Source: Rhodococcus sp. 1163 (lineage in GTDB: Bacteria > Actinomycetota > Actinomycetes > Mycobacteriales > Mycobacteriaceae). Taken from it: a stretch of 64,000 nt of DNA. This document shows, in pieces, positions 16,214-24,995 of the stretch. How positions within the stretch are numbered: the stretch's first letter is position 1; every line of letters begins with the position of its first letter. A model generated the notes under the pieces. The model had not been told where the DNA came from. It did no database searches and saw only the letters and a program-made list of their open reading frames with translations. The position numbers and the translations under genes are program-made. Location: NCBI RefSeq assembly GCF_002091985.1, contig NZ_MKKX01000035.1:62001-126000 (forward strand), written 5' to 3'.

Positions 16214-17813
16214 CCGAACGCAACGATTCGAGTGTCGGAATCTCGATCTCCGCTCGATCGCTCATCCATTCGCGGAGCACCTTCGTAGCCCGGACGTCGT
16301 CCTCGTTGTAGACCAACAGGCGTTCGCGCTGTGTCGTATCGGGTTCGGCGTCGTAACCGACGGCCTCGCGGTACCACCCCATCGATGCCTCACCGCCGGC
16401 CTCGGCGTCACGCCATTCGAAGCCTGCTACCGGTGCAATCTTCTTCAGTCCCTTGCCATTCGGGCAGATGAACTGATCGCTGACGGCCTGATAGATATCG
16501 ACCCACTGCTCGCTGTCGATGAACTCGCGAATCTCCGCCTCGGTCGGTACTCCGCTGATGTCGCCGAAGCGTCGAGCCGAATCCAGTAGCCACTTGTCCT
16601 CGGCCGCCCGCGAATAGCAGTACGCCGCGAATGTCTTCCCGCGCGCAGCAGCGTCGGCCCGTTTACCCATGAGCCAGGCCCAGAATTCGGCGAAGGAACG
16701 ACCCTCGTCCACGGTCGGAAGGGGATCCCACGTGACGAAGCCGCGGTACTGAGCCGGCGGCCCGCCCTTCTCGGTCAGCAAGGTGCCCCACATGTACGCA
16801 CCGTGTTCCTGGTAGCTCTCCATATCGACGTCGACCTCGACGTCGGCGCGGTGGACTGTCACCTCGTCCGTGCGACGCAACAGGGGCACTCCGGCTCGCC
16901 AGGCCGTCGCGGCTGCTACGGCATCGGTGAAACTGCCGAACGGCCAGTTGTCGGGTTCGGGGCCGGAGAAGTCGGCCAGTTCGTCGATTGTGGACACACC
17001 CTGCTCACGCAGGGCATCTGCCCGCATGCCCGACGCCACCAGGCTGACGTCTCGATTGGCGACCAGTTGCGGACGGCAGTCCGTCCACCATGGGCACGAT
17101 CGGCACTCGCTGACTTGCGAAGGCACGGTGAAGCTCTCTCCCCGAGCTACGGAGAGCCGGTCGAGGAATCGGGCGTCGTATTCGTCGAACACGGTGGTCA
17201 GGTCATGGACGAGGATGCATTCTGCGCGGTAGCCGATTGCACCACCGTGGGCGTTCGGGCTGGCGATGCCCTCGAAGTCGAGCATGCGGTAGAGGTGCGC
17301 CAGACGCAGTTGATCGCGGAGTTGGCTACGGACCTTCCGCGTCTCGTCCACCGCGGGTGCCCATTCGGTCAACCGTGACGTGCGCGCCCCGCGACCAGGG
17401 TCGGTGACCTTGTGATTGACCACGATGATCGGGATGTATCCGCCGTCGACGGGATCGAGCATCAGAATCTCGCTACGCCCGCGTCGTCCGGTCGTTCGTT
17501 CGATCGGTAGGACGGCATTCCAGATCCATGGCACGCGGCGGCGGCACGCGGCCATCGTCAGTTCCGATGCGGTGCGGGCATCGGGCGCCTCGATCTCGGT
17601 CCACCCGTCCAAGGTCTCCGACAATCTGGATCTGATGTCCTCACGCTGCGCGCGGGCTGCTTCACGGCGTTGACGAACCCCTGGATTCTCCGGTTCCTGC
17701 CGCAGCAACGCCGAGTAGGCCGTGTCCAGATACAACCGGTGTCTGCATCGCGTCAGCGACCCGGCATCGATGAGCACCGATGCCCCTCGTTCCACTGCGC
17801 GTTGGCTCGTCAC
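16206..17813 (-). CDS. TM0106-family RecB-like nuclease
   Basis: A 535-residue protein of the family annotated as TM0106-type RecB-like putative nuclease. The N-terminal half carries a PD-(D/E)XK-like region followed by an Fe-S-type cysteine cluster (CRSCPWWTDC near residue 240; an early Cys in LTRCRHRLY). The C-terminal half is an RNase H-like fold (VEVDVDMESY ... YNEDDVRATKVLREW). It is probably a nucleic-acid processing enzyme; the substrate is unknown. The last codons lie within the family-B repeat, which may have replaced the original end. It is monocistronic, between convergent and divergent neighbours. Confidence 0.8.
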   Translation of the reverse strand: MTSQRAVERGASVLIDAGSLTRCRHRLYLDTAYSALLRQEPENPGVRQRREAARAQREDIRSRLSETLDGWTEIEAPDARTASELTMAACRRRVPWIWNAVLPIERTTGRRGRSEILMLDPVDGGYIPIIVVNHKVTDPGRGARTSRLTEWAPAVDETRKVRSQLRDQLRLAHLYRMLDFEGIASPNAHGGAIGYRAECILVHDLTTVFDEYDARFLDRLSVARGESFTVPSQVSECRSCPWWTDCRPQLVANRDVSLVASGMRADALREQGVSTIDELADFSGPEPDNWPFGSFTDAVAAATAWRAGVPLLRRTDEVTVHRADVEVDVDMESYQEHGAYMWGTLLTEKGGPPAQYRGFVTWDPLPTVDEGRSFAEFWAWLMGKRADAAARGKTFAAYCYSRAAEDKWLLDSARRFGDISGVPTEAEIREFIDSEQWVDIYQAVSDQFICPNGKGLKKIAPVAGFEWRDAEAGGEASMGWYREAVGYDAEPDTTQRERLLVYNEDDVRATKVLREWMSDRAEIEIPTLESLRSAV

Positions 17814-17981
17814 GACCCGAGCCTATGTCCCCGTACCGACAGCAATGACACCGAGCGACGACGAAGCTGCACGAAGTGCAGGGCGCAGATGTTCTCGCAG
17901 CCATCCGTACCGATAGGCTGTGTCAAGCAATTGTGCGCGCGCCGCGCCGAACCGCCGAAGTTGACGTAAGGGGCCTTGTCG

Positions 17982-18632
17982 ATGGGTTTGTTCCGTAAGC
18001 GCAAGGGTCGTGCCACTCGTAAGGCCGAAGCCAAGGCGCTCAAGCACAAAGCGACGTTGGAAGCGAAGTTCGGCGCCAAGAACGAACGCAAGCAGCTGAA
18101 GTCGATCGCGAAGGCACAGGGCAAGCTGAGCGCGGTGGAGGCCAAGTCTTCGAAGAACGTCGAGAAGGCTCAGGTTGCGGCCCTGAAGGCGCAGCAGAAA
18201 GCTGCGATGCAGGGCAAGTTCTCGGCGGCTCAGGTCCGCAAGTACATCGGTATTGCGCGGGTACTGATTCCGGTACTGACGCCCATCGTCTATCGAGGTG
18301 CAGCGCTGGTACGCGGCAAGCTCGACGAACGCAAAGCCTCGCAGCTCGGCATCGATCCAGCCGAGCTCGGCCAGTACACCGGTTACGGTGCCAAGCTCAG
18401 CGCCCGTATCGCCGGTGCCGAGAAGTCGCTGGAGAAGGTCACCTCCGGCTCCGGTGATGCCGAGACGACCAAGTTCGCCGACGCCATCTCCCAGCGGCTC
18501 ACCGATCTCGGCACCGCTGTGCGCACGTCCGAGCAGATGCCGGCACCGCGTCGCAAAGCTGCCCACAACGCGATCTCGGCCGAACTCGACGGCATCGAAG
18601 CGGACCTGCTCGCCCGCCTCGGCGTCCGCTAG
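17982..18632 (+). CDS. DUF6474 family protein
   Basis: A 216-residue protein with a strongly basic, Lys/Ala-rich coiled N-terminal half (MGLFRKRKGRATRKAEAKAL, repeated KAQ segments), a short hydrophobic stretch near 90-105 (ARVLIPVLTPIVYRGAALV), and a helical C-terminal half. This is the actinobacterial DUF6474 layout; the function is unknown, perhaps membrane- or nucleic-acid-associated. ATG 17982 was chosen with AAGGGG about 9 bp upstream; TTG 17976 is the other in-frame start. It is followed after 21 bp by a membrane protein gene. Confidence 0.8.
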   Translation: MGLFRKRKGRATRKAEAKALKHKATLEAKFGAKNERKQLKSIAKAQGKLSAVEAKSSKNVEKAQVAALKAQQKAAMQGKFSAAQVRKYIGIARVLIPVLTPIVYRGAALVRGKLDERKASQLGIDPAELGQYTGYGAKLSARIAGAEKSLEKVTSGSGDAETTKFADAISQRLTDLGTAVRTSEQMPAPRRKAAHNAISAELDGIEADLLARLGVR

Positions 18633-18653
18633 CGCCCGAACTCACCGATCCTG

Positions 18654-19172
18654 ATGACCGCACCGGCAGCCTCACTTCGCGGCGGAGCTGTCGGTGCGCT
18701 GACGGTCACACTCGCCGTCGCGGCCCACGGCAGCGCGGGCGGCGGTTATCCGAGCGGGTCGGCATTGATGTTCCTGTTGGTCGTCGGTGTCGGAGTGGGT
18801 GCGCTCGCGACGATGCCCGCGCCGGGAATGGTCCGCCTTCTCGGTGGGCTGATGATCGGGCAGTTTGCCGCTCACCTGGCGCTCGCGGCCGGAAGCCCGC
18901 AGGAGATGACGCACAGCCACTCGGTGCTCCCGAGTGCGTCGATGCTTGCCTTCCACCTCGCGGCATCGACTGTTGCGGCAGTTCTCGTCTGCACTGCCGA
19001 GCGGTTGTACGGGCCGATCACCTCGATCGTGCGAGCAGTTCTCGACCCACCGCTACCCCTTCCCGACGCGTCAGCCGGCGGGCACGTCGGGGCGGTCGGG
19101 TTCACGCTGTCTCCGCAACACCGATTCACGACGTCGATCTCGAGGCGTGGGCCACCCGATTCGCAGCGGTAA
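18654..19172 (+). CDS. Small polytopic membrane protein leading the YcnI-CopCD operon
   Basis: A 172-residue protein with about four hydrophobic helices and an extramembrane loop containing Met and His (QEMTHSHSVLP). No family is certain. It directly precedes ycnI, copC and copD on the same strand, and the His/Met loop is compatible with copper handling; that is inference from context. It starts at ATG 18654, 21 bp after the DUF6474 gene. Confidence 0.65.
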   Translation: MTAPAASLRGGAVGALTVTLAVAAHGSAGGGYPSGSALMFLLVVGVGVGALATMPAPGMVRLLGGLMIGQFAAHLALAAGSPQEMTHSHSVLPSASMLAFHLAASTVAAVLVCTAERLYGPITSIVRAVLDPPLPLPDASAGGHVGAVGFTLSPQHRFTTSISRRGPPDSQR

Positions 19173-19220
19173 GCGAGTCGAAGAGATAGGCCCACACACA
19201 CTTTCGAGAAGGAATCCTCC

Positions 19221-19895
19221 ATGAACAGCTTCATTCGTCGTGCCTCGATCATTGCAGGCGCCGCTTCGTTGGCACTGGTAGTCGGGACAGGCGCGGCTTC
19301 GGCGCACGTCTCGGTTGTTGCGCCGGGCGCCGAGCAGGGCGGGTACACCGTTCTGACGTTCCGTGTACCGACCGAATCCGACACTGCTGCAACGACGTCG
19401 GTGAAGGTGGAACTGCCGGGCCTGAAATCGGCACGCACACAGCCCATTCCGGGGTGGACGTCGACGGTCGACAAGAGCCCTGAAGGTCTCGCTACTGCCG
19501 TGACGTGGACGGCAAGCCCGGGATCCGAGGTCGGGCCGGGACAGTTCCAGCAGTTCCTACTCTCGGCGGGCCCACTGCCGGAGAAGGAGACGGTGAGTTT
19601 CCCGGCGACGCAGACCTACACCGACGGCAAGGTCGTCGCCTGGAACGAGGAGCCTGCTGCCGACGGCAGTGAGCCCGAGTACCCGGCGCCGTCGGTGACT
19701 CTCGCGGCCGCAGATGCTTCCGGCGACGGGCACGGGCAGACAAACGCGGCGGGGACCAGCTCGGACACCGCGGAAGCGAGCACCGAGTCGGGGTCGGACA
19801 ACACGGCCCGTTGGCTGGCAGGTGTCGCGCTCGTTCTCGGTGCGCTCGGTGCAGCACTCGGAATCGGTGCAGCAGTGCGGGGCCGACGGTCATGA
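19221..19895 (+). CDS. ycnI: YcnI-family copper-binding protein (DUF1775)
   Basis: A 224-residue exported, membrane-anchored protein. The signal peptide ends at about residue 28 (GAASA|HVSV), leaving His as mature residue 1, as in YcnI where the N-terminal His binds Cu(II). The DUF1775 domain follows (GYTVLTFRVPTESD, the WTSTVDKSPEGLATAVTWTA strand pair). A Ser/Thr/Gly linker leads to a C-terminal helix and RGRRS tail. The ATG is preceded by GAAGGAATCC. The stop overlaps the copC start by ATGA. Confidence 0.92.
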   Translation: MNSFIRRASIIAGAASLALVVGTGAASAHVSVVAPGAEQGGYTVLTFRVPTESDTAATTSVKVELPGLKSARTQPIPGWTSTVDKSPEGLATAVTWTASPGSEVGPGQFQQFLLSAGPLPEKETVSFPATQTYTDGKVVAWNEEPAADGSEPEYPAPSVTLAAADASGDGHGQTNAAGTSSDTAEASTESGSDNTARWLAGVALVLGALGAALGIGAAVRGRRS

Positions 19896-20428
19896 GGAAG
19901 CTCGTCGTGGCCGTACTCGCAGTTTCGGCACTGATTCTCGGTGCTCCGATCGCGTCAGCGCATTCGATCGTCACCGGGTCGAGCCCGGAGGAAGGTGCCG
20001 ATATCGCAGCAGGACCTGCTCAGGTGTCCGTCACCTTCAACGAGGCGCCGCAGTCCCAGTTCGCGACGCTCAATGTGGTGGGACCCGACGGCAACTTGTG
20101 GTCCAAGGGCGATCCGAGGATCGAGGGACAGAGCATCGTCGTCGACGTCGGCGAGCTCGGTCCGGTAGGGCAGTACACAGTGGCCTACCGGGTGACCTCG
20201 GCCGATGGCCATCCAATCAGTGGGACGCGTACGTTCACCCTCACTCAGCAGGGATCGGGCACGCCTGGTGCGGCCGCGGACGCCGATGCGGGTGCCGACG
20301 CGTCCTCGGAGTCCGGCGGGGTTCCGTTGTGGCCGTTCTTGATTGTCGGTGGGCTGGTGTTCGGCGGTGCTCTCGCTTACACCCTGCGTAAGCCGAAAGA
20401 CGAGCGGAAGCCGAAGGAAGACAGCTGA
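19892..20428 (+). CDS. copC: CopC-family periplasmic copper chaperone
   Basis: A 178-residue protein: signal peptide MRKLVVAVLAVSALILGAPI, then SAHSIV giving the mature N-terminal His of the Cu(II) site, a CopC beta-sandwich (VSVTFNEAPQ ... VTSADGHPISGTRTFTL, with the conserved DGH), a linker rich in Ala and Asp, and a C-terminal membrane helix with a Lys-rich tail. ATG 19892 overlaps the ycnI stop by four bases; the longer frame from 19811 is not used. It probably passes copper to CopD, encoded next. Confidence 0.92.
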   Translation: MRKLVVAVLAVSALILGAPIASAHSIVTGSSPEEGADIAAGPAQVSVTFNEAPQSQFATLNVVGPDGNLWSKGDPRIEGQSIVVDVGELGPVGQYTVAYRVTSADGHPISGTRTFTLTQQGSGTPGAAADADAGADASSESGGVPLWPFLIVGGLVFGGALAYTLRKPKDERKPKEDS

Positions 20429-20433
20429 GGGTA

Positions 20434-21360
20434 GTGCGCGAGTTCCACCGGAGGTGGATGTTCGCGGCGGCAGTGTCGGGGATCCTCGGGGTGGGTGCGG
20501 CCTGGTTGCTGGCCCATCCCGAGGGCCCGGATCCGTCGGCGGTGGTTCGGGTGCTCGCCGATTGCCTCGGAGCCACTGCGTTGGGCCTTGCGCTGCTGCG
20601 CACCGAACTGTTCCCGGTGCGCAGCAGGCCGACGGTATGGCGGCAGGTCGCTGCCGTCGGAGGTGTGTGGACCGTCGCCGAAGTCGCACTATTGGTCGAT
20701 GCCGCTGCCGAGTCCTTCGGCGGCGGCGTCACCAGGCTTCCGATGGCGCAGTTCGGTACTTATCTCACCGACATCACCGTCGGTCGTCTTGGGGTCGTGA
20801 CGGTGTTGTGCACCGCGATCGTGTCCGGTTACGCACTGCTCTCCTATCGGCGCGGGAGTGAAGTGTCCCCGATACCTGTCGTGGTGTTCACCGTGATCGC
20901 ACTCGTTGCGCGGCCGATCACCGGTCATATGTCGCAGCAGTTGTTCGGCGGATTGTTCGCCGCGGTGCACACGGTTGCAGCTGCGGTGTGGCTCGGGGTC
21001 CTGGCAGCAATGGCGTCGACTCTTCGGGCGAAGGGCGCGTGGGCGACGGCGCTTCCCGTCTACTCGCGGCTCGCCTGGTGGTCGGTGTGGGTATTGGCGG
21101 TGAGTGGCACGGTGAATGCAGCGGTCAGGATCGGCGGGTTCGGCGCCCTGTTGGACACCGGTTACGGGCGAATCGTGTTGGCGAAGACCGTGGTCCTGAT
21201 TCTTCTCGTAGTGCTCGCGCGCCGGCTTCGGTTGACCTGGCTCGTTTCTGCCACAGCGCATCGAACGAAGGCAGATGAGTCGGTCGTCCGCGCGGCAGTG
21301 CACGTATGCGTCATCACGGTTGCGTTCGGTCTCGCGGCGGCACTCGCCACGACAGCATGA
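20434..21360 (+). CDS. copD: CopD-family copper transport membrane protein
   Basis: A 308-residue protein with eight hydrophobic helices. CopD-type features include the histidine-bearing segments ARPITGHMSQQ and FAAVHTVAAAVWLGVLAAM, typical of the family that moves copper across the cytoplasmic membrane with CopC. GTG 20434 is 5 bp after the copC stop, so the operon membrane protein-ycnI-copC-copD is tightly packed. No CsoR box was found in front of this operon, unlike the copper genes at 42-52 kb. Confidence 0.88.
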   Translation: MREFHRRWMFAAAVSGILGVGAAWLLAHPEGPDPSAVVRVLADCLGATALGLALLRTELFPVRSRPTVWRQVAAVGGVWTVAEVALLVDAAAESFGGGVTRLPMAQFGTYLTDITVGRLGVVTVLCTAIVSGYALLSYRRGSEVSPIPVVVFTVIALVARPITGHMSQQLFGGLFAAVHTVAAAVWLGVLAAMASTLRAKGAWATALPVYSRLAWWSVWVLAVSGTVNAAVRIGGFGALLDTGYGRIVLAKTVVLILLVVLARRLRLTWLVSATAHRTKADESVVRAAVHVCVITVAFGLAAALATTA

Positions 21361-21638
21361 CCAGGGCCTCGGGATCGGATGCGCGCCGAGATGACCGAGC
21401 GACGCCGCCTACGTTCGACAGTTAGGAAAGTGCCAAAAGTTTTACAGCACCGGCATTCTCGCCGGTTCCGTTGCTCACATAGCTGCTTGATCGCGACCCT
21501 GGAGTGCAACTGACGGGCTAGGCTCGAAGTGTCCGAAAGCCCATATATCGGGGTCGAGGAACAGCGGTGTCGGTGACTCCCGGTCCAGTCGGGGGCTGGG
21601 ACACGGCACCGAGTGAAGCTATGAAGGAGCGAAACCTT

Positions 21639-22511
21639 ATGAGCACTGTGTTGCCTGTGGTTGCTGGAGTCGACGGGTCGCCTGCCTCGCTGGACGCGGC
21701 GGTGTGGGCAGCGAACGCCGCGAAGCGCCGTGGCTTGCCGCTACTTCTGGTGTCGGTCACGCCTGTCTCACCCGGTGTTCTCAGTGTCCTGGTGCCGTTG
21801 CCGCAGGGGTTCTACGACGACCAGCGCCAGTTGACGACAAACGTGTTGCACGAGGCTCTCACGCGGGTACGCGCAGAACTCGGTGACGACGCGCTGGTGA
21901 TCGAAACGAAGGCCGTCACCGGAATGCCGGCGGCGGAGTTGCTGGCGTGCTCGAAGCAGGCCGCAATGATCGTCACGGGTACACGTGGGCTCGGGGAGCT
22001 GACCGCGGGGTTGGCCGGCTCGGTGAGTTCGGCGCTGATCGGGCATGCAGGGTGTCCGGTCGTGGTCATCCACGGCGGCAAGCCACAGTCGAACGCTAGT
22101 GCAGGCCCGGTAGTGGTCGGAGTCGATGGCACCGACAACAGTGTCCCGGCAGTGGCGGCAGCGTTCGAGGAAGCGTCACTGCGTTCGGTGGACTTGATTG
22201 CGGTGCATGCCTTTTCGGACGTGCTGTTGGCGTCGTGGTTCGAGGACGATTGGGTCTCGATCGAAGAGGCAGAGCGCGCGGTGCTGTCCGAGCAGCTCGC
22301 CGGCTACGCCGATCGGTATCCGGATGTGAAGGTACGTTCGGTGGTGTCGAAGGACCGTCCGGTGAACTCTCTGCTCGAGCACGCCGACCAAGCGTCGCTG
22401 ATCGTGGTCGGCAGCCGCGGGCGGGGTGGATACATGGGCATGTTGTTGGGTTCGACCAGCCGCGCGATCGTGCATACCGCCGAAGTGCCGGTCATGATCA
22501 TCCGGCACTGA
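21639..22511 (+). CDS. Universal stress protein, tandem UspA domains
   Basis: 290 residues made of two UspA domains (about 1-145 and 150-290). Each has the ATP-binding glycine motif: TGTRGLGELTAGLAGSVS and VGSRGRGGYMGMLLGSTS, and each opens with a VxGVDG strand. Such proteins in actinobacteria bind ATP and respond to stress or hypoxia. ATG 21639 has AAGGAG 9 bp upstream; an in-frame frame to 21567 has no ribosome site. The stop codon directly abuts that of the convergent gene at 22512. The preceding 278 bp show no gene or clear operator. Confidence 0.93.
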   Translation: MSTVLPVVAGVDGSPASLDAAVWAANAAKRRGLPLLLVSVTPVSPGVLSVLVPLPQGFYDDQRQLTTNVLHEALTRVRAELGDDALVIETKAVTGMPAAELLACSKQAAMIVTGTRGLGELTAGLAGSVSSALIGHAGCPVVVIHGGKPQSNASAGPVVVGVDGTDNSVPAVAAAFEEASLRSVDLIAVHAFSDVLLASWFEDDWVSIEEAERAVLSEQLAGYADRYPDVKVRSVVSKDRPVNSLLEHADQASLIVVGSRGRGGYMGMLLGSTSRAIVHTAEVPVMIIRH

Positions 22512-23108
22512 CTACAAGTGTTGGCTACGAAGGTGTTCGAGAAACTCTTGACGGGAGTCCCGGCCGGCCTGTCGTTGTCGAGCAGAGGCGTCGAGGTTGG
22601 CGCGTAATTCGATGTGCCAGCGGCGGGTTGCAGTGTTGATGCGATCGGCCACTGTCGTCAGTTGCGTCAGGGTCGCGGTGATGGCGGCGTCGACGTCGTC
22701 ACCGCGAAGACGATCGCCCGAGATCGTCAGGACGAACAGCGGCCCAGCACGGAACAGATGGTGCGAGATTACGCCGTGAACACTCGCATGAAAGGGCGGT
22801 GAGTCCGCGGGACGATAGTTCCACAGAAAGTGCGGGCCGGTGAGAGCGATGTCGACGACCACCCGGGGTCGGTGGTGGGATTCCCCGTCGGCAGTCTGGA
22901 CGAGGGCGTCGCCCGGTCGGGATTCGGAGAGTTCACCGCGACGGGGCACACCCAGGGGTTCGAGGGCGAACTCGGCGCACACATGGTCGATGGCGGCGGT
23001 GGGGTCGGCCATGAAGCGTGCCTCGTCGATGTTCTCCAAGGCCGCGTGCGCAGATGCGAGGCGTTCCCTCAGAAACTGCTCGAGATCGTTGTTTTGAAGT
23101 CCGCCCAC
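22512..23108 (-). CDS. Hypothetical protein, possible stand-alone effector-partner domain
   Basis: A 198-residue soluble protein from GTG 23108. Segments VVVDIALTGPHFLWNYRPAD, a strand pair FVLTISGD, and a long terminal helix (TQLTTVADRINTATRRWHIE) resemble, from memory, a domain that precedes TIR or nuclease domains in actinobacterial effector proteins, but here nothing is fused. That resemblance is uncertain and no function is claimed. The longer frame to 23321 overlaps the diguanylate cyclase end and was not used. It lies 28 bp after that gene, probably in the same transcript. Confidence 0.6.
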   Translation of the reverse strand: MGGLQNNDLEQFLRERLASAHAALENIDEARFMADPTAAIDHVCAEFALEPLGVPRRGELSESRPGDALVQTADGESHHRPRVVVDIALTGPHFLWNYRPADSPPFHASVHGVISHHLFRAGPLFVLTISGDRLRGDDVDAAITATLTQLTTVADRINTATRRWHIELRANLDASARQRQAGRDSRQEFLEHLRSQHL

Positions 23109-23136
23109 GCACTGATCATGCCTCGAGTTCGCGCCA

Positions 23137-24249
23137 TCACTCCTCGGGGCTCCGCGCTTCGGTCGTCCGCCTCCCGGCATCCGACGCGTACTCACAGTCG
23201 TGGGGGTAGTAGAGGGTGTCGCCACCTGCGTGTTTGGCTGCATACATCGCGGTGTCCGCGCGGGTGTAGACCGTGTCGAACTCGGCGACGAGATCAGACG
23301 CGTCGGTGTGCGCAACTCCAATACTCACGGTAACTCCCGGATGCAATTCCGGGGCCAAGCGTGCCTGCAACTCGTCGGCCTGCGCGATGGCGTCGGCCGG
23401 GTCGATGTGAGTGACCACCGCGAATTCCTCACCGCCGGTGCGGGCCGTGACGGCCGGAGGACCGAACGCCGCGTAAATCGCATTCGCGACGGTGCGCAGC
23501 ACGGCGTCACCGTGAGCATGACCATGTCGATCGTTGACGGCTTTGAAGTCGTCGAGATCGATGACCATCACCGTCACCAGCCCCACCCGATCGCCGATCT
23601 CGGAGATCGCAGCGGCAAGCCCTCGCCTGTTGCGGAGTCCGGTCAAAGGATCGAAGAGCGCTTTCGAAGCGTCCCGGCGCAGCACCAGCAACAGGACGTA
23701 AGAGAACGTGGGCGCAGAGAACAACAACAAGATCAACAGAACGAGATATGCGCACGCGACGACGGCGTCCCCACCGGGCTCGGCCAGTGCCCGCGCGAAC
23801 AGGACACCTACTACTACTGCGGACCCAGCCTGGTGGGCGACGATCATCTTGGGTCCGTGGAACGCTGCGATGTAACCGCCGTTCACGGCGAGTCCAGCAG
23901 CGCACGGTAACGCAACGAACGGGTCGGCGAGCATCAGCAGGGCTGCGGCAATTCCCGCTTCGATCACGGCGACGAACAGACGTGAGTAGTTTTGGGTAGG
24001 CCACGGTCCGCGGACCCACAATGCGCCGAGCACGATCCCGATGGCTGCAAGACAGTAGGCCAGGCCCTGCCCGAACCCGTCGGGAACTCCGGCCGGAGTG
24101 AAAGTCGCCAAGATGCACAACACCGTGTAGAGCCAGCACCAGGTTCCCAACGCGACGCGAGCGTGCCGCAGAAGCGGATTGGAGCGCCGGTATTCCACGG
24201 ACCAGGCGTTGTCGGTGGGTTCAGACCACCATCTTGCAAACGAGGACAT
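23137..24249 (-). CDS. Membrane-bound diguanylate cyclase (GGDEF)
   Basis: A 370-residue protein: about six N-terminal membrane helices (30-195) followed by a GGDEF domain (about 200-355). The active-site motif reads GGEEF, with DPLTGLRNRRGL and the metal-site VIDLDDFKAVND intact, so synthesis of cyclic di-GMP from two GTP is expected. The membrane part is an unclassified sensor. No inhibitory RxxD motif was seen before GGEEF. A 235-bp intergenic region separates it from the divergent marR gene. Confidence 0.9.
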   Translation of the reverse strand: MSSFARWWSEPTDNAWSVEYRRSNPLLRHARVALGTWCWLYTVLCILATFTPAGVPDGFGQGLAYCLAAIGIVLGALWVRGPWPTQNYSRLFVAVIEAGIAAALLMLADPFVALPCAAGLAVNGGYIAAFHGPKMIVAHQAGSAVVVGVLFARALAEPGGDAVVACAYLVLLILLLFSAPTFSYVLLLVLRRDASKALFDPLTGLRNRRGLAAAISEIGDRVGLVTVMVIDLDDFKAVNDRHGHAHGDAVLRTVANAIYAAFGPPAVTARTGGEEFAVVTHIDPADAIAQADELQARLAPELHPGVTVSIGVAHTDASDLVAEFDTVYTRADTAMYAAKHAGGDTLYYPHDCEYASDAGRRTTEARSPEE

Positions 24250-24428
24250 ACTCGGGAGAGCCTTCCGTACGAGAGGGTTCCGCTACTACAGCCCGAAATG
24301 TGTGGGCCGACCCCCTCGTCCGCAGCAACGTACCCCATTGTGACAGAGACAAGGACGATCAGTCCGATAAAGGGCACTCGGCCGGGTGCGCAACCAGACA
24401 TGACTGCGGCACTGTGACGAACAAAATT

Positions 24429-24447
24429 GGTAAACCAGTTGTTTACC
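24429..24447 (+). promoter_or_regulatory. Palindromic operator for the MarR-type regulator
   Basis: GGTAAAC-CAGTT-GTTTACC is a perfect 7-bp inverted repeat with a 5-bp centre. It overlaps a plausible -35 (TTGTTT), with AT-rich -10 candidates at 24454-24466. Its position upstream of marR suggests autoregulation and control of the efflux gene. Confidence 0.65.
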
Positions 24448-24508
24448 TCAGCTATGTATCTATATGGTTGCGTACAGCAAGTAAATGACATTGACCGTTG
24501 GAGCCCTC

Positions 24509-24991
24509 ATGGCAGTAGAAACCACCACAGCAGAATCGCTTGTCGAAGAGGTTTTCCGCTTCGCTCGCTCTCTGCGACGAGCCGTGATCGCCGGTGACGA
24601 CAGCTCGCCACTGCCACAAGCATTGACTGGTGTATTGACAATTCTCGCGACCGAGGGTGAGTGCCGACAGACCGACCTCGCCAACCGGGTGTGCGTCAGC
24701 CAGTCGGCCCTCAGCCGGCAGATCGCAGACCTGGTCGAACTCGGCTTGGTCGACAGGAAGCCCGACCCCGACGACAAACGCGCTTCTCGCGTGTGTGTTT
24801 CGGCAGCAGGTCGGCAGAAGTTGACGGCGATCTGGGACCGCCGGGCCCAGCGGCTACGAGAGTTGCTGTGCGACTGGACTGAGGACCAAGCTCTCGACGC
24901 ACTCCAATCGGTCCGCCGACTCAACAACACATTTACCGAAGACGCGCTCGCTCAGCATGACGTAGCGCACTCGAACTTGATTGCGAGATGA
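24509..24991 (+). CDS. MarR-family transcriptional regulator
   Basis: A 160-residue winged-helix protein. The recognition region CRQTDLANRVCVSQSALSRQ and the wing DRKPDPDDKRASRVCVSAAG are typical MarR. ATG 24509 has GGAG 5 bp upstream; ATG 24485 in the same frame is close to the inferred transcription start and remains possible. It lies 4 bp before the MFS transporter gene, which it probably regulates together with itself through the palindrome upstream. The ligand is unknown. Confidence 0.88.
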   Translation: MAVETTTAESLVEEVFRFARSLRRAVIAGDDSSPLPQALTGVLTILATEGECRQTDLANRVCVSQSALSRQIADLVELGLVDRKPDPDDKRASRVCVSAAGRQKLTAIWDRRAQRLRELLCDWTEDQALDALQSVRRLNNTFTEDALAQHDVAHSNLIAR

Positions 24992-24995
24992 CCCT

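Noticed and set aside
16803..17378. 191-codon plus-strand frame inside the RecB-like nuclease gene
   Set aside because: It is an antisense shadow of a well-conserved protein-coding frame with no motif of its own.
21361..21638. DosR-type box before the universal stress gene
   Set aside because: Only a weak partial match (CCCGGTCCAGTCGGGGG) was seen; it does not meet the 20-bp DosR consensus.
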